A stretch of 64,000 nucleotides of DNA, taken from the NCBI RefSeq assembly GCF_900101125.1, contig NZ_FNFL01000002.1, positions 558,001-622,000 on the forward strand, in the 5' to 3' direction. This document shows positions 34,450-43,780 of the stretch, piece after piece (within the stretch, counting starts at the first letter, position 1; the number at the start of each line of letters is the position of its first letter). The position numbers were made by a program, and so were the translations under genes. Origin of the DNA: Sediminibacillus albus. GTDB lineage: Bacteria > Bacillota > Bacilli > Bacillales > Amphibacillaceae. Below the pieces are notes generated by a model. The model made no database searches. It saw nothing but the letters and a program-made list of their open reading frames with translations, and was not told the origin of the DNA.

Positions 34450-35430
34450 CAGGACAATTAGAACATCACCTGTGCATAATTTAGTGTGGAAAGGAGGGTT
34501 GACCAATAGCTCTTCTTCCCTCATCATCCCGATTAATAACTGGTCACTGACAGCGTAATAGCCGGCACACTCTAAAAAGGATTTACCGTTTAATCTCTCT
34601 GGCAACAGGATTTGATTGAATTGCTGGTCGTTCAATACTTGCAGCAATAAATCAAAAGGATTCACCGGTGTTTCCCGAAAAAGCTCTTGTAATATTAAAA
34701 CGCTCATGAAATCATTGGACCGGATAATAGAGTCAGCCCCGGCCCGGCTTGCATTTTTTATTTGTTGTATCATCAGCAGCTCTGCGATCAGAAATATATC
34801 AGGATTATTCCCTTTCATGGCAACAGCCGTCAAGATAGTCGTCTGGTCTGCTTGAAATTCTTTTTTTGACGGATCAGATGTAATCACTGCGAACTTTGCT
34901 TCCTCGATATTTGCTTTTTTTAATGTTTCATCATCAGAGGCCGATCCCCGAATAAAATGGAGTTGATGCTTTTGGTAAGGTAAATTGTTAAGAGTATGGT
35001 CTATCAATACCACTTGTTTCCCCGTGTTGTTTTTCATCATCAATTCTAACAGTTGTCTTGTCCGTTGGTTCCAGCCAACCAAAATAATATGTTCCTTTCC
35101 CCGGTATTTAACCAATCCTTTGGATAAATCATGTTCATGTTTGATTGTGCCAGCAGATATAGTTGCCATGTAAAAAGTGACTAGACCACCGCCAGCTAAT
35201 ATTAACAGGATGGCAATTACTCTGCCAACAGAGCTTAATGGTACATAATCTCCGTATCCAACTGTAGAACCTGTCACAAATGCCCACCAAATGCCATCGA
35301 AAATGGTCGGGAAGTGGCTTGGTTCTAGTAAATGGATGACAATTCCAAAGAAAGACATTAATATAATGACAGTTGTTAATAATCGAAAAAAAATCGGCAT
35401 GCGAAAATATATTTGCAGAAACGTTTGCAT
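34432..35430 (-). CDS. yugO: Potassium channel protein YugO
   Basis: A 332-residue K+ channel: TM1 (about 14-34), a pore loop with the selectivity filter TVGYGD (56-61), TM2 (about 70-90), then a cytosolic RCK domain (HIILVGWNQ at ~114) and a C-terminal TrkA-C part. In B. subtilis YugO releases K+ and carries the electrical signal in biofilms. It overlaps the 3' end of convergent yugN by 18 bases. Confidence 0.9.
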   Translation of the reverse strand: MQTFLQIYFRMPIFFRLLTTVIILMSFFGIVIHLLEPSHFPTIFDGIWWAFVTGSTVGYGDYVPLSSVGRVIAILLILAGGGLVTFYMATISAGTIKHEHDLSKGLVKYRGKEHIILVGWNQRTRQLLELMMKNNTGKQVVLIDHTLNNLPYQKHQLHFIRGSASDDETLKKANIEEAKFAVITSDPSKKEFQADQTTILTAVAMKGNNPDIFLIAELLMIQQIKNASRAGADSIIRSNDFMSVLILQELFRETPVNPFDLLLQVLNDQQFNQILLPERLNGKSFLECAGYYAVSDQLLIGMMREEELLVNPPFHTKLCTGDVLIVLSALHK

Positions 35431-35530
35431 ATGGCTTAGGTCACCTTTTTTTCCATTTTATTCTTAAGTATTTCCAAAAAGGTGAAATTTTACTATGAAA
35501 GCACATCTGGAGGTGCCTAGTAATTAGCAA

Positions 35531-36088
35531 TCACAATTGTTTTTTCAGAGTATCAACGATACTTTCATACGTATGCTTCCAAAAATCCGTGTTGTCCCGA
35601 AAAGATTTCATAACGAACGTAAATAGTTCATTTCTTTTTTCCTTAAAGTCTTCAGCATCTTGGCTAGGCAGATTTGCCAGCGAATCGTCGATAAATGACT
35701 GGACGATAGGGGCTCTAGGCCCCCATTTGGTTACCTCGTTTCCCTTTTCGTTAATAAAAATAAAAATCGGGATGGATCGTGACTTTCCGTTCGTCAAATA
35801 GTGATCCATCAACTCCAAATGATTATCGCGCTGCAGAAGGCTGACTTCCATGTTTGTTTTTTGGGCAATATGGAAAAGGATCGGAGTGTTCATCATGGCA
35901 TCACCGCACCAATCCTCCGTAAGAACGATTACACGTAACTTTTCTGCTTTCAATTTGCTGAAAAGCTGGGAATCATCAGGTAAAATAAAGTTGTCGTACA
36001 CATGCAATAAATTTTCTTTGTGTTTTTCCATCGACTCAATGTATTCATCAGGGTTCATCCCTTTTTCAAACCAAGCCTGTAAGGCCAT
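35531..36088 (-). CDS. Thioredoxin-family protein with a single active-site Cys
   Basis: A 185-residue protein with a thioredoxin-like domain (Thioredoxin_9 type). The active-site region is TEDWCGDAMMN: C61 is followed by Gly-Asp-Ala, so the second Cys of CxxC is missing and there is no other cysteine nearby. The cis-Pro loop is SIPIFIFIN. A one-cysteine protein cannot be a normal disulfide reductase; it may act with bacillithiol or as a chaperone-like protein. ATG 36088 follows GGGAG by 8 bases. Confidence 0.75.
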   Translation of the reverse strand: MALQAWFEKGMNPDEYIESMEKHKENLLHVYDNFILPDDSQLFSKLKAEKLRVIVLTEDWCGDAMMNTPILFHIAQKTNMEVSLLQRDNHLELMDHYLTNGKSRSIPIFIFINEKGNEVTKWGPRAPIVQSFIDDSLANLPSQDAEDFKEKRNELFTFVMKSFRDNTDFWKHTYESIVDTLKKQL

Positions 36089-36200
36089 TATCATCACTCC
36101 CATTATTGTTTATTGTATATAAAATGATGAAAGCTACGCAACATTTAGTATTTTCCCAATTTTTTGGTATCATTAACCTATGCAGAAGGAGGAAGTACAT

Positions 36201-37259
36201 ATGGAACAAAATCGCCAAGAATTTTTAATGGAACTATTGCAGACGCCATCTCCGTCGAGTATGGAAATGCAAATACAGAAAAAATGGATCAACGAGGTAA
36301 GTGAATTTGCCGACAAAATCATAACCGATAACGCTGGCAATGCTATTGGGGTCCTCAACCCGGAGGCTGAATTTAAAATACTTTTAGCCGGGCATTGTGA
36401 TGAAATTGCACTTGTTATCAATCGAATAGATGATCATGGTTATTTGCACTTCGATAAAATGGGAGGGATAAATCCAAAGGCAGCGATTGGCATGAAGGTT
36501 ACTGTTCTTGGCTTTTCCGGAACAATCACCGGAGTTATCGGTGTCAATGCACAGCACCATGGAGGAATTAAAGGGGATTTTGATTTAGAGGATTTATTCA
36601 TTGATTGCGGCGCTAAATCCAAGGAAGAAATGGAAAAATACGTACAAATCGGTGATCTTGCTGTATATAAACGAACACCGGAAATTTTGATGGACCGTTA
36701 CATTTCCGGACGTGGACTTGATAATCGGACAGGCGCATTTATTGTTGCCGAAGTACTCCGCCGTCTGGCAGGAAAAGATTTAAAGGTTGGCGTTTATGCG
36801 GCAAGTACGGTTAACGAAGAAACGAATATGGGGGGAGCTTACTTTGCAGCAGCCGGAATAGCTCCTGACATGGCGATTGCCTGTGATGTTACGTTTGCAA
36901 CTGACTATCCTGGTGTCAATAAAAATAAACATGGCGATGTCCAGTTGGAAAAAGGACCAGTATTGGCGAAAGGTGCACCGATTAACATTAAAATCAATCA
37001 GCTCCTGGAAAAGTCGGCACGCTCTTTAAACATGAAAGTGCAATATGAATTGACTCAAAGGGCCACTGGTACGGACGCAGATAAGATGCGCCTGACAGGA
37101 AGGGGAGTCCCGGTTGGTTTAGTATCACTTCCGTTAAGATATATGCATTCACCGGTTGAAACAGTAAGCATAAGAGATATCGATGAGGAAGTTGATTTAC
37201 TTGTTAAAATGATTGAAGATTTAACAGGAGAAGAAAGCTTAAACCCCTTGGATGATTAA
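36201..37259 (+). CDS. M42-family aminopeptidase (YsdC/FrvX type)
   Basis: A 352-residue cytosolic metallopeptidase of the M42 (glutamyl aminopeptidase/endoglucanase-like) family. Ligands and motifs visible: H65-D67 (GHCDEI), RGLDNRTGA (about 172-180), the Glu pair in VNEETNMGG (about 203-211), and a C-terminal MHSPVETV with a His ligand. It trims peptides, perhaps as a large TET-like complex. ATG 36201 has AAGGAGGA 7 bases upstream. Confidence 0.88.
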   Translation: MEQNRQEFLMELLQTPSPSSMEMQIQKKWINEVSEFADKIITDNAGNAIGVLNPEAEFKILLAGHCDEIALVINRIDDHGYLHFDKMGGINPKAAIGMKVTVLGFSGTITGVIGVNAQHHGGIKGDFDLEDLFIDCGAKSKEEMEKYVQIGDLAVYKRTPEILMDRYISGRGLDNRTGAFIVAEVLRRLAGKDLKVGVYAASTVNEETNMGGAYFAAAGIAPDMAIACDVTFATDYPGVNKNKHGDVQLEKGPVLAKGAPINIKINQLLEKSARSLNMKVQYELTQRATGTDADKMRLTGRGVPVGLVSLPLRYMHSPVETVSIRDIDEEVDLLVKMIEDLTGEESLNPLDD

Positions 37260-37335
37260 ACAGCAAGGAAAACTTTTTACTTTTCATACAAACACTGGCA
37301 TAGTATAATTAAGGTAAGAAAATGAATATCGATTC

Positions 37336-37476
37336 TATCTTCGGGGCAGGGTGAAATTCCCGACCGACGGTAAGGAGTGATTACACTCTAAGTCCGTGAC
37401 CTGTTCGGCATGTGCCGAATGGCTGACCTGGTGCGATTCCGGGACCGACAGTTACAGTCTGGATGGGAGAAGATAC
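37336..37476 (+). ncRNA. FMN riboswitch (RFN element)
   Basis: The conserved RFN blocks are present in order: TTCGGGGCAGGGTGAAATTC (37340-37359), CGACCGACGGTAA, the AGTCCGTGAC segment, TGACCTGGTG, ATTCCGGGACCGACAGT, and GGATGGGAGAAGATA, whose AAGATA end pairs with TATCTT at the 5' side to close P1. FMN binding would lower expression of the riboflavin importer gene downstream. Confidence 0.96.
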
Positions 37477-37529
37477 GGAGCAGAAAAGGTGAGGATACCA
37501 CTCTGCCTTTTATTCCTATTGAACTATAC

Positions 37530-37568
37530 GCCCTGAAGCCTTTAATAAAGGCTTTAGGGTTTTAATTT
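37530..37568 (+). terminator. FMN riboswitch terminator
   Basis: CCCTGAAGCCTTT / AAAGGCTTTAGGG followed by TTTTAATTTT, 54 bases after the aptamer and 80 bases before ribU. Confidence 0.9.
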
Positions 37569-37650
37569 TAACAAGAAGCGTTCAAAAAGGAAACTGTTCG
37601 ACCTTCATCACCAGATATGAATCGATGAAAAGATGAAGGAGGAGAAGATA

Positions 37651-38244
37651 TTGCATTCTAACAAAACGCAATCATCTAATTTATTAAAACTAATCATTCT
37701 AGCTTTATTAGGAACCATTTCAATGATGCTGATGTTCCTGAACTTTCCGCTGCCAATGCTCCCTCAATATTTAAAGGTAGATTTCAGCGAAGTGCCGGCA
37801 TTGATCGCTGCATTGATTTTTTCACCAGGAGCAGGGATTATCGTTGAAGCTGTTAAAAATTTGTTGTATTTAATTTATACTGGTGCAGGAGATCCAATTG
37901 GCATAGCCTCCAATTTTTTAGCAGGAGTCATCTTCGTCGTCCCAGCCGCAGTTTTATATCATAAATTTAGAGGAATTAAAAGCCTTGTTTCCGGTCTTGT
38001 TGCAGGTACCATTTTGATGGCTGTCGGAATGGGTATCTTGAATTACTTTGTTTTACTACCTGCTTACAGCTGGTTTATGGGATGGGAGACAATGAGTTCC
38101 CAAGTGAAATTCATGACAGTAGCAGTTGGTATATTACCATTTAACGTTATAAAAGGAATTGCTATTGGAGCGATATTTGTCCCGTTGTTCATTAAGTTAA
38201 GGCCTTGGCTGGAACAAAAACGAATATCTATTTCTTACAAATAA
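37651..38244 (+). CDS. ribU: Riboflavin ECF transporter S component RibU
   Basis: A 197-residue membrane protein with about six hydrophobic segments, the riboflavin-binding S component of an ECF transporter. Blocks LPMLPQYLKVDFSEVPALI (about 36-54) and PGAGIIVEAVKNLL (about 62-75) are typical of RibU. The TTG at 37651 has AAGGAGG 7 bases upstream and is preferred to an ATG inside that ribosome site. It depends on the shared EcfAAT module encoded elsewhere. Confidence 0.92.
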   Translation: MHSNKTQSSNLLKLIILALLGTISMMLMFLNFPLPMLPQYLKVDFSEVPALIAALIFSPGAGIIVEAVKNLLYLIYTGAGDPIGIASNFLAGVIFVVPAAVLYHKFRGIKSLVSGLVAGTILMAVGMGILNYFVLLPAYSWFMGWETMSSQVKFMTVAVGILPFNVIKGIAIGAIFVPLFIKLRPWLEQKRISISYK

Positions 38245-38312
38245 GCAAAGCACCTGCTGCAGTTCAGTTTTAGCGCTGAAAATATCTGCAAATGTTCCTA
38301 GATATAAATAAT

Positions 38313-38346
38313 AAGAAGCCCCATTCATTTGTGAATGGGGCTTCTT
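38313..38346. terminator. Bidirectional terminator between ribU and yteA
   Basis: AAGAAGCCCCATTCA / TGAATGGGGCTTCTT, a perfect 15-base stem with a 4-base loop, followed by T-rich DNA. Confidence 0.88.
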
Positions 38347-38408
38347 GTTATCTTTTTTTATTTTTCTGCCTAAAAAGTGAACTGCTACGCATATCATACA
38401 GGTGTTTT

Positions 38409-38777
38409 TTATTCGTTATCTACTTCTTCGACAAGGTATCTTGCGGTTGGTTCTATTTCCAGTCTTTCTTCAGGAATGGGTTTCCCTGAAGCTTCGCTAT
38501 ACCCATATTTGCCTTTTTCAATTTTGTCTAATGCGTGTTCAATTTCGCTAATGCGCTGGCGAGCCTGGGAATTCAGAGTTGCAGCCTTTTCCCGTTCGAA
38601 CATTTCTGTTCCCAAGTCGGCAGGGTGATTATCATAGTTAGTCACTTCTCCAATAGAATCGTCTGGATATTCTTTGCTTAAATTATAACTTTTATCATTT
38701 TCTCCTAACTCTTTCTTGGCTTCTTCTTTCATATCCAATAATAATTGTTTATAATGGTTCAATTTTTCGCGGTCCAT
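38409..38777 (-). CDS. yteA: TraR/DksA-family protein YteA
   Basis: A 122-residue protein with a DksA-like coiled coil at about 1-90 and the tail GKYGYSEASGKPIPEERLEIEPTA (two adjacent parts, ~91-114). The zinc-finger cysteines of DksA (CxxCG…CxxC) are replaced here by non-cysteine residues. The YteA subgroup in Bacillus is a stress/sporulation-linked protein of unknown mechanism; it may still bind RNA polymerase. Adjacent to the menA region, as in B. subtilis. Confidence 0.85.
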   Translation of the reverse strand: MDREKLNHYKQLLLDMKEEAKKELGENDKSYNLSKEYPDDSIGEVTNYDNHPADLGTEMFEREKAATLNSQARQRISEIEHALDKIEKGKYGYSEASGKPIPEERLEIEPTARYLVEEVDNE

Positions 38778-38791
38778 TTTTCTTCTCCTTT

Positions 38792-39184
38792 CTACTCAGG
38801 AGTTTTCTTCGGTACAACTCCTACTGTACATCTGGAAATGGAGATTAGATCATCTGTTTCATCAACAATTTTAATTTCCCATACCATGGTGGTCTTTCCC
38901 CTGTGGAGGGGGGTGGCTTTGCCTGTCACCCAGCCATCGCGTTTGCTTTTCATATGGTTTGCGTTTATCTCCAAACCAAATATTTGCTGTGTGTCAGGAT
39001 CGACATTCACATAAGCGCCGATGCTGGCAGCAGATTCTGCTAAGGCGACGCTTGCGCCGCCATGTAAAAAACCCATCGGTTGATGTGTATGTTTATTAAC
39101 AGGCATTTTTATTTCAACCAAATCTTTTTCCAGGCTGACCAGTTCCATTCCCAGTGTTTCCATTAATGTATTTTGCAGATTCAT
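38792..39184 (-). CDS. menI: Hotdog thioesterase, probable DHNA-CoA thioesterase MenI (YuxO)
   Basis: A 130-residue PaaI/YuxO-type hotdog thioesterase: HQPMGFLHGGASVALAESAAS (two adjacent blocks, ~33-53) holds the active-site Glu and Gly-rich turn. Hydrolysis of 1,4-dihydroxy-2-naphthoyl-CoA is the missing step between MenB and MenA, and the gene lies directly beside menA, which supports this role. The hydrolase activity is certain by family; the substrate is inferred from context. Confidence 0.78.
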   Translation of the reverse strand: MNLQNTLMETLGMELVSLEKDLVEIKMPVNKHTHQPMGFLHGGASVALAESAASIGAYVNVDPDTQQIFGLEINANHMKSKRDGWVTGKATPLHRGKTTMVWEIKIVDETDDLISISRCTVGVVPKKTPE

Positions 39185-39273
39185 TACTCATCTTCCTTTT
39201 TATCATATTTCCCCTGCCCTGGCGGATAAAACTTCTATTTCAACAGTCATGGCTGCTAAATATTATATATAAA

Positions 39274-39297
39274 AACGACAAGCTGCCAGCTTGTCGT
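39274..39297 (-). terminator. Terminator after menA
   Basis: ACGACAAGCTG / CAGCTTGTCGT with a short loop, 18 bases past the menA stop on the minus strand; the T-rich tail reads TTTTTATATAT. Confidence 0.75.
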
Positions 39298-39314
39298 CGT
39301 TGGTGTGGAGTTTA

Positions 39315-40262
39315 TCAAAAACTGAACGGTATAAAGAAATGGATAAGCAGTGACAATCCCAGCAGCAAGCCGAAGAAAGTGTTTGTTTGTGCTGTCGCCT
39401 TCATGGCAGGCATCATTTCCAGGTTAATTGTTTTCCCTTTAAACCCTTTTATAGCAGTAATCGCCTTTTTAACCCCGAGCAGGGTCAGAAATGACCAAAT
39501 CGGCAGGATCCCGGCGAATACATATATGGCCATTAAGAGGTAACTAATGGCAAATAAACTGCCGAGCAGTACAACTGCCTTTTCTCTGCCTATCAAAATC
39601 GCAATGGTTTTTCTGCCGTTTTCTTTATCGCCTTCCAAGTCCCTGATATTATTCGATAGCATGATGGTACCAATAAAAATTGCGATGGGAATGGATATCA
39701 ATATAACTTCCCCTGTAAGTGTCATGGTCTGAATGAAATAACTAATACTTATAATAACTGTACCCATAAAAAAACCTGCAACCAGTTCACCAAAGGGAGT
39801 ATAGGCGATCGGATACGGTCCGCCAGTGTATAAGTATCCGCACAGCATGGAGATAACCCCTATAACTGCTATCCACCAGCTTGATTGGAAACAGATATAC
39901 ACACCGAGAGCGATGGCAATGGCAAAGAAGCTAAGCGCCAAACTCAGGACAGTATTTGGTGACACACCGTCCCGGACAATCGTGCCCCCGATTCCGACTG
40001 ACTTCTCATTATCCAACCCCCGGACAAAATCATAATATTCATTAAACATATTTGTTGCTGCCTGAATCAGCATTGAAGCAACAAGCATGGCAATGAATAA
40101 TAGGTAATTAATCGAATCATCCAATGTAGCTGCCATGGTTCCAACGAAGACCGGAACAAATGATGCTGTCAGCGTGTGTGGGCGCAAGAGCCGCCACCAT
40201 ACTTGAAAACCTGCTTTTTCATTTAAAGCGCTGCTTATTGCCTTTTTATCAAGGGATTGCAT
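39315..40262 (-). CDS. menA: 1,4-dihydroxy-2-naphthoate polyprenyltransferase MenA
   Basis: A 315-residue UbiA-family membrane enzyme that attaches the polyprenyl chain to DHNA, giving demethylmenaquinone. The prenyl-diphosphate motif NMFNEYYDFVRGLD is at about 71-84 and the second Asp-rich motif SNNIRDLEGDKENGRKT at about 205-221. About eight or nine membrane segments. Divergent from menF, with 379 bases between them. Confidence 0.94.
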   Translation of the reverse strand: MQSLDKKAISSALNEKAGFQVWWRLLRPHTLTASFVPVFVGTMAATLDDSINYLLFIAMLVASMLIQAATNMFNEYYDFVRGLDNEKSVGIGGTIVRDGVSPNTVLSLALSFFAIAIALGVYICFQSSWWIAVIGVISMLCGYLYTGGPYPIAYTPFGELVAGFFMGTVIISISYFIQTMTLTGEVILISIPIAIFIGTIMLSNNIRDLEGDKENGRKTIAILIGREKAVVLLGSLFAISYLLMAIYVFAGILPIWSFLTLLGVKKAITAIKGFKGKTINLEMMPAMKATAQTNTFFGLLLGLSLLIHFFIPFSF

Positions 40263-40641
40263 AATGTTTCTCTCCTTACTTATGCCTTCAAATCATGGTA
40301 TATCATATTAAGTTTAGGGAAACAGGTGGTTGGTGTCAATTATCTATTACAATTATTTGCTAGGAATTAGTGCCAATTGTTGAGAAACAGAGAAAAAGAG
40401 AATAAAATAGATAATGGTAATTGTAACAATCGAAGCCAGGGTTGAATACTTGCTTTTATTGGTGAGAAGTTATATTTTTTATTAATGTGCGTTACCTAAC
40501 ATTGGAGCCTTGCTCTATTGTTTACAAATATTGATGCACAATTCGCTGGTCTTTGTAGAAAGTTTACTAAACCCTATCTAAAGCCAGTTGTCTAACGATT
40601 GATAAATACTTTCTCCCTATTGGTATTGGAGGGTATCTAAC
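40263..40641. other. Divergent menA-menF control region, no recognised motif
   Basis: An AT-rich gap that must contain the promoters of menA (leftward) and menF (rightward). I find no riboswitch, strong hairpin or consensus -35/-10 pair; a TTGCTT...TATATT pair with 15-base spacing near 40450 is the best and is weak. Confidence 0.4.
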
Positions 40642-42033
40642 ATGATTGATACAGAAATAAAAAAACTAGGACAGGCTGTCAGAGAAGCGGTCCGTACAGC
40701 TAAAATAAAGCAGAAACCTCAATTGTTGAGTATAACCGAACCGCTTGCAGCGATAGATCCTTTCTCATTTTTTGATAATGCGGAGAAATTTACGGGGGGG
40801 CGTATATTCTGGAACAACTCTGCCGAGGGCCATTGGCTTGCGGGTGCAGGTGAAGCATTGGCATTGACGGCAGCCGACCATCGTTTTGAGGAAACCGAAC
40901 GCCAATGGAAAGAAATGCTGGAAAATGCGCTGATTCATAATCCACACCGCGTGCCAGGAACCGGGCCGATTGCATTTGGCGGCTTTTCGTTTGATCCTGA
41001 CAAAGAAACGACGCCGCTGTGGGCAGATTTTAACAGTAGCCTGCTTAGGGTGCCTGCATACTTATTGACAATGGTAAATGGCGATTGTTTCCTTACTTGC
41101 AATGTTGTTATTTATGAATACGATCAGCCTGAGCAGATCGAGCTGCAGGTAGAAAATCATAAGAAGCAGCTGTTGAAGCAACAGGCGATTTTACCAGAAG
41201 GGCCAGTAATTACTGACAAACAGGAAATAGAACCAGACTCCTGGAAACAGCTGGTACGCAATGCAACGAACACGATTAAGCAGGGAAAAGCGGAAAAAAT
41301 CGTTCTTGCCCGGGAAATGAAGGTCTTCTTTAAAAATAAGGTGAATGTTTCTCCCATATTGAGACAGCTGGCAGATATGCAGACGAACAGTTACATTTTT
41401 GCTTTTGAAAACGGAGAAGACTGCTTTCTTGGTGCCACACCTGAGAGGTTAGTTAAGGTTGAAAATCAGCAGCTTCTTTCTACTTGTCTTGCAGGAACAG
41501 CTCCACGAGGAAGAACAGAAGCTGAAGACAGAAAAATCGGCGGTCAATTGCTATCTGATGAAAAGAATCGTCAGGAGCATCATTTTGTGGTAGAGATGAT
41601 TAAGAAAGCAGTAGCCGCCTGTTGTGAAAATGTCCAGGTTCCTGAAGCGCCTGTACTCTATCCGTTAAAGAACCTACAGCATTTATATACACCTGTAGAA
41701 GCGGTGTTAAATGAGAATTATACCATTATAGATATTGTAAAAAGACTTCATCCTACTCCAGCCTTAGGAGGTATGCCGAGTGAAAAATCTGTGGCATTCA
41801 TCCGGGAACATGAAAACATGGATCGAGGCTGGTATGGTGCCCCTATCGGCTGGCTTGATGCGAATCACAACGGGGAATTCGCGGTAGCAATTCGCTCTGC
41901 GCTTATAAGAGGCGGAGAAGCTTCCCTATTTGCCGGCTGCGGTGTTGTGAGAGATTCTGATCCAGAAGCTGAATATCAGGAAACAAATATCAAATTTACA
42001 CCGATGCTGTCAGTTTTAGGAGGACGATCATGA
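40642..42033 (+). CDS. menF: Isochorismate synthase MenF
   Basis: A 463-residue chorismate-utilising enzyme that makes isochorismate, the first menaquinone-committed step. The C-terminal chorismate-binding domain has IVLAREMKVFF (about 220-230), LSTCLAGTAPRG, HHFVVEMI, HPTPALGGMP and YGAPIGWLD. GGAGGG precedes the ATG. The stop overlaps the menD start (ATGA). Confidence 0.93.
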   Translation: MIDTEIKKLGQAVREAVRTAKIKQKPQLLSITEPLAAIDPFSFFDNAEKFTGGRIFWNNSAEGHWLAGAGEALALTAADHRFEETERQWKEMLENALIHNPHRVPGTGPIAFGGFSFDPDKETTPLWADFNSSLLRVPAYLLTMVNGDCFLTCNVVIYEYDQPEQIELQVENHKKQLLKQQAILPEGPVITDKQEIEPDSWKQLVRNATNTIKQGKAEKIVLAREMKVFFKNKVNVSPILRQLADMQTNSYIFAFENGEDCFLGATPERLVKVENQQLLSTCLAGTAPRGRTEAEDRKIGGQLLSDEKNRQEHHFVVEMIKKAVAACCENVQVPEAPVLYPLKNLQHLYTPVEAVLNENYTIIDIVKRLHPTPALGGMPSEKSVAFIREHENMDRGWYGAPIGWLDANHNGEFAVAIRSALIRGGEASLFAGCGVVRDSDPEAEYQETNIKFTPMLSVLGGRS

Positions 42034-43775
42034 CTCATGAAGAGACATTGACTAGGTACACTGCCAATTTTATAGATGAATTACATCGGAATGGTTTAAC
42101 AGATGTAGTGATCTCTCCTGGATCCCGATCAACTCCGTTAGCTTTGACCTTTGCCGAGCATGCATTTATAAACCATTGGGTCAATATGGATGAGCGGTCT
42201 GCTGCTTTTTTTGCATTGGGAATGGCTAAGCAGCAGAATAAACCGGTAGCTGTTGTCTGTACTTCTGGAACTGCGGCTGCCAATTATTTTCCTGCGATTG
42301 TCGAAGCGTATTACAGCAGGGTGCCGCTTGTTGTGCTGACAGCTGACCGACCGCACGAACTTCGTGATGTCGGTGCCCCGCAGGCGATTGAACAGATAAA
42401 TATGTACGGGCAATACGTAAAATGGTTTCACGAAATGGCCCTGCCGGAAAGTACACCGCCGATGCTTCAATATGCCAGAAGTAAAGCAGCCAGGGCAGTG
42501 CAAACTGCCTGTTTTGGCAATGCCGGTCCTGTCCATCTGAATTTTCCGTTTAGGGAACCATTGCTGCCGGACTTTTCTTTGGAAAATTTGTGGGAAAAGC
42601 AGGAGTATCCTTCTTTCCATCAGGTGTTGGAGGGAAAGGATGTGCTGGAACCATCCCAATTGGAATGGATAATCAACAAGCTTTCCAGCCATGAAAAAGG
42701 GCTGATTGTCGTTGGGCCGCAATTTGACACTGAGTTGGCAGAAGCTGTTTCGGCATTGGCAAACCAATGGAACATTCCAGTACTTGCTGATCCGCTTTCT
42801 CAATTACGGGCAGGCCAGCATGATAAGGCAAATATTATTGAAGGCTATGATGCCATTCTGAAGAGTAAACAAATTAGAGATCGCCTAAATCCAGACTTTA
42901 TTATCCGCTTTGGCGCAATGCCGGTGTCTAAGCCTTATTTGTTATTCATTAAGGAGCATTCTGAAATCGAACATTTTATTGTAGAAGCGCATCACGGTTA
43001 TCGCGAGCCGGCAGGGACACCTGCACAATTTATTTTTGCTGACCCTGTTAAACTTTGCAGCGATTTTTGTGAGGCGGCTGGCCACCTAGCGTTCAATGAG
43101 GAATGGCTCCAGTCATGGAGATTAATGAATCAAACAGCCAAAAGGCAGTTACTTGCAGAACAGGAGAGCACATTTTTGACTGAGGGGCATACGGTCAAGC
43201 AGCTTGCGGAAGCAGCAACAGAGGAAAGCACTATTTACGTCGGAAACAGCATGCCGATTCGGGATATGGACACTTTTTTTATGACGACGCCGAAGCAGAT
43301 CCGCATATTGGGAAACAGAGGAGCCAATGGAATTGACGGTATGACTTCCAGCGCTCTGGGGGCAGCCGCCCATGGGGAAAAGGTTGCATTGCTACTAGGC
43401 GACTTATCCTTTTTCCATGATTTTAACGGATTGATGCTCGCCAAGCAATACAATATGAATCTTACGGTAGTGTTAATCAACAATAATGGGGGCGGCATCT
43501 TCTCGTTTCTACCGCAGGCGGGTCAATCAGACCATTTTGAAACCATCTTTGGCACTCCGATGGATATTGATTTCCAGCATATCATTGCTATGTATCAGGG
43601 AAGGTATTCAAAACCAGAAAGCTGGGAAGAACTTCGACAGGCCTTGACGGACAGTTACCAGGAGGACGGTCTGTCAGTAATTGAAGTGCAAACGGAACGT
43701 GAAGAAAACGCCAGTTGGCATAAAGCCAAATGGACAATCATTGAACAGAAGCTTATGGAATACTTTGAAGGGTGA
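42030..43775 (+). CDS. menD: SEPHCHC synthase MenD
   Basis: A 581-residue thiamine-diphosphate enzyme joining isochorismate and 2-oxoglutarate. N-terminal ISPGSRSTPLAL (about 28-39) is the substrate/ThDP region. GDLSFFHDFNGLMLAK and LINNNGGGIFSFLPQ (about 454-495) form the ThDP-Mg site. ATGA overlap with menF on one side and immediate menH on the other, so translation is coupled. Confidence 0.95.
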   Translation: MTHEETLTRYTANFIDELHRNGLTDVVISPGSRSTPLALTFAEHAFINHWVNMDERSAAFFALGMAKQQNKPVAVVCTSGTAAANYFPAIVEAYYSRVPLVVLTADRPHELRDVGAPQAIEQINMYGQYVKWFHEMALPESTPPMLQYARSKAARAVQTACFGNAGPVHLNFPFREPLLPDFSLENLWEKQEYPSFHQVLEGKDVLEPSQLEWIINKLSSHEKGLIVVGPQFDTELAEAVSALANQWNIPVLADPLSQLRAGQHDKANIIEGYDAILKSKQIRDRLNPDFIIRFGAMPVSKPYLLFIKEHSEIEHFIVEAHHGYREPAGTPAQFIFADPVKLCSDFCEAAGHLAFNEEWLQSWRLMNQTAKRQLLAEQESTFLTEGHTVKQLAEAATEESTIYVGNSMPIRDMDTFFMTTPKQIRILGNRGANGIDGMTSSALGAAAHGEKVALLLGDLSFFHDFNGLMLAKQYNMNLTVVLINNNGGGIFSFLPQAGQSDHFETIFGTPMDIDFQHIIAMYQGRYSKPESWEELRQALTDSYQEDGLSVIEVQTEREENASWHKAKWTIIEQKLMEYFEG

Positions 43776-43780
43776 TGCGC

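Noticed and set aside
42138-42803. Minus-strand 221-codon frame opposite menD
   Set aside because: Shadow of menD; composition and lack of a start signal argue against a gene.
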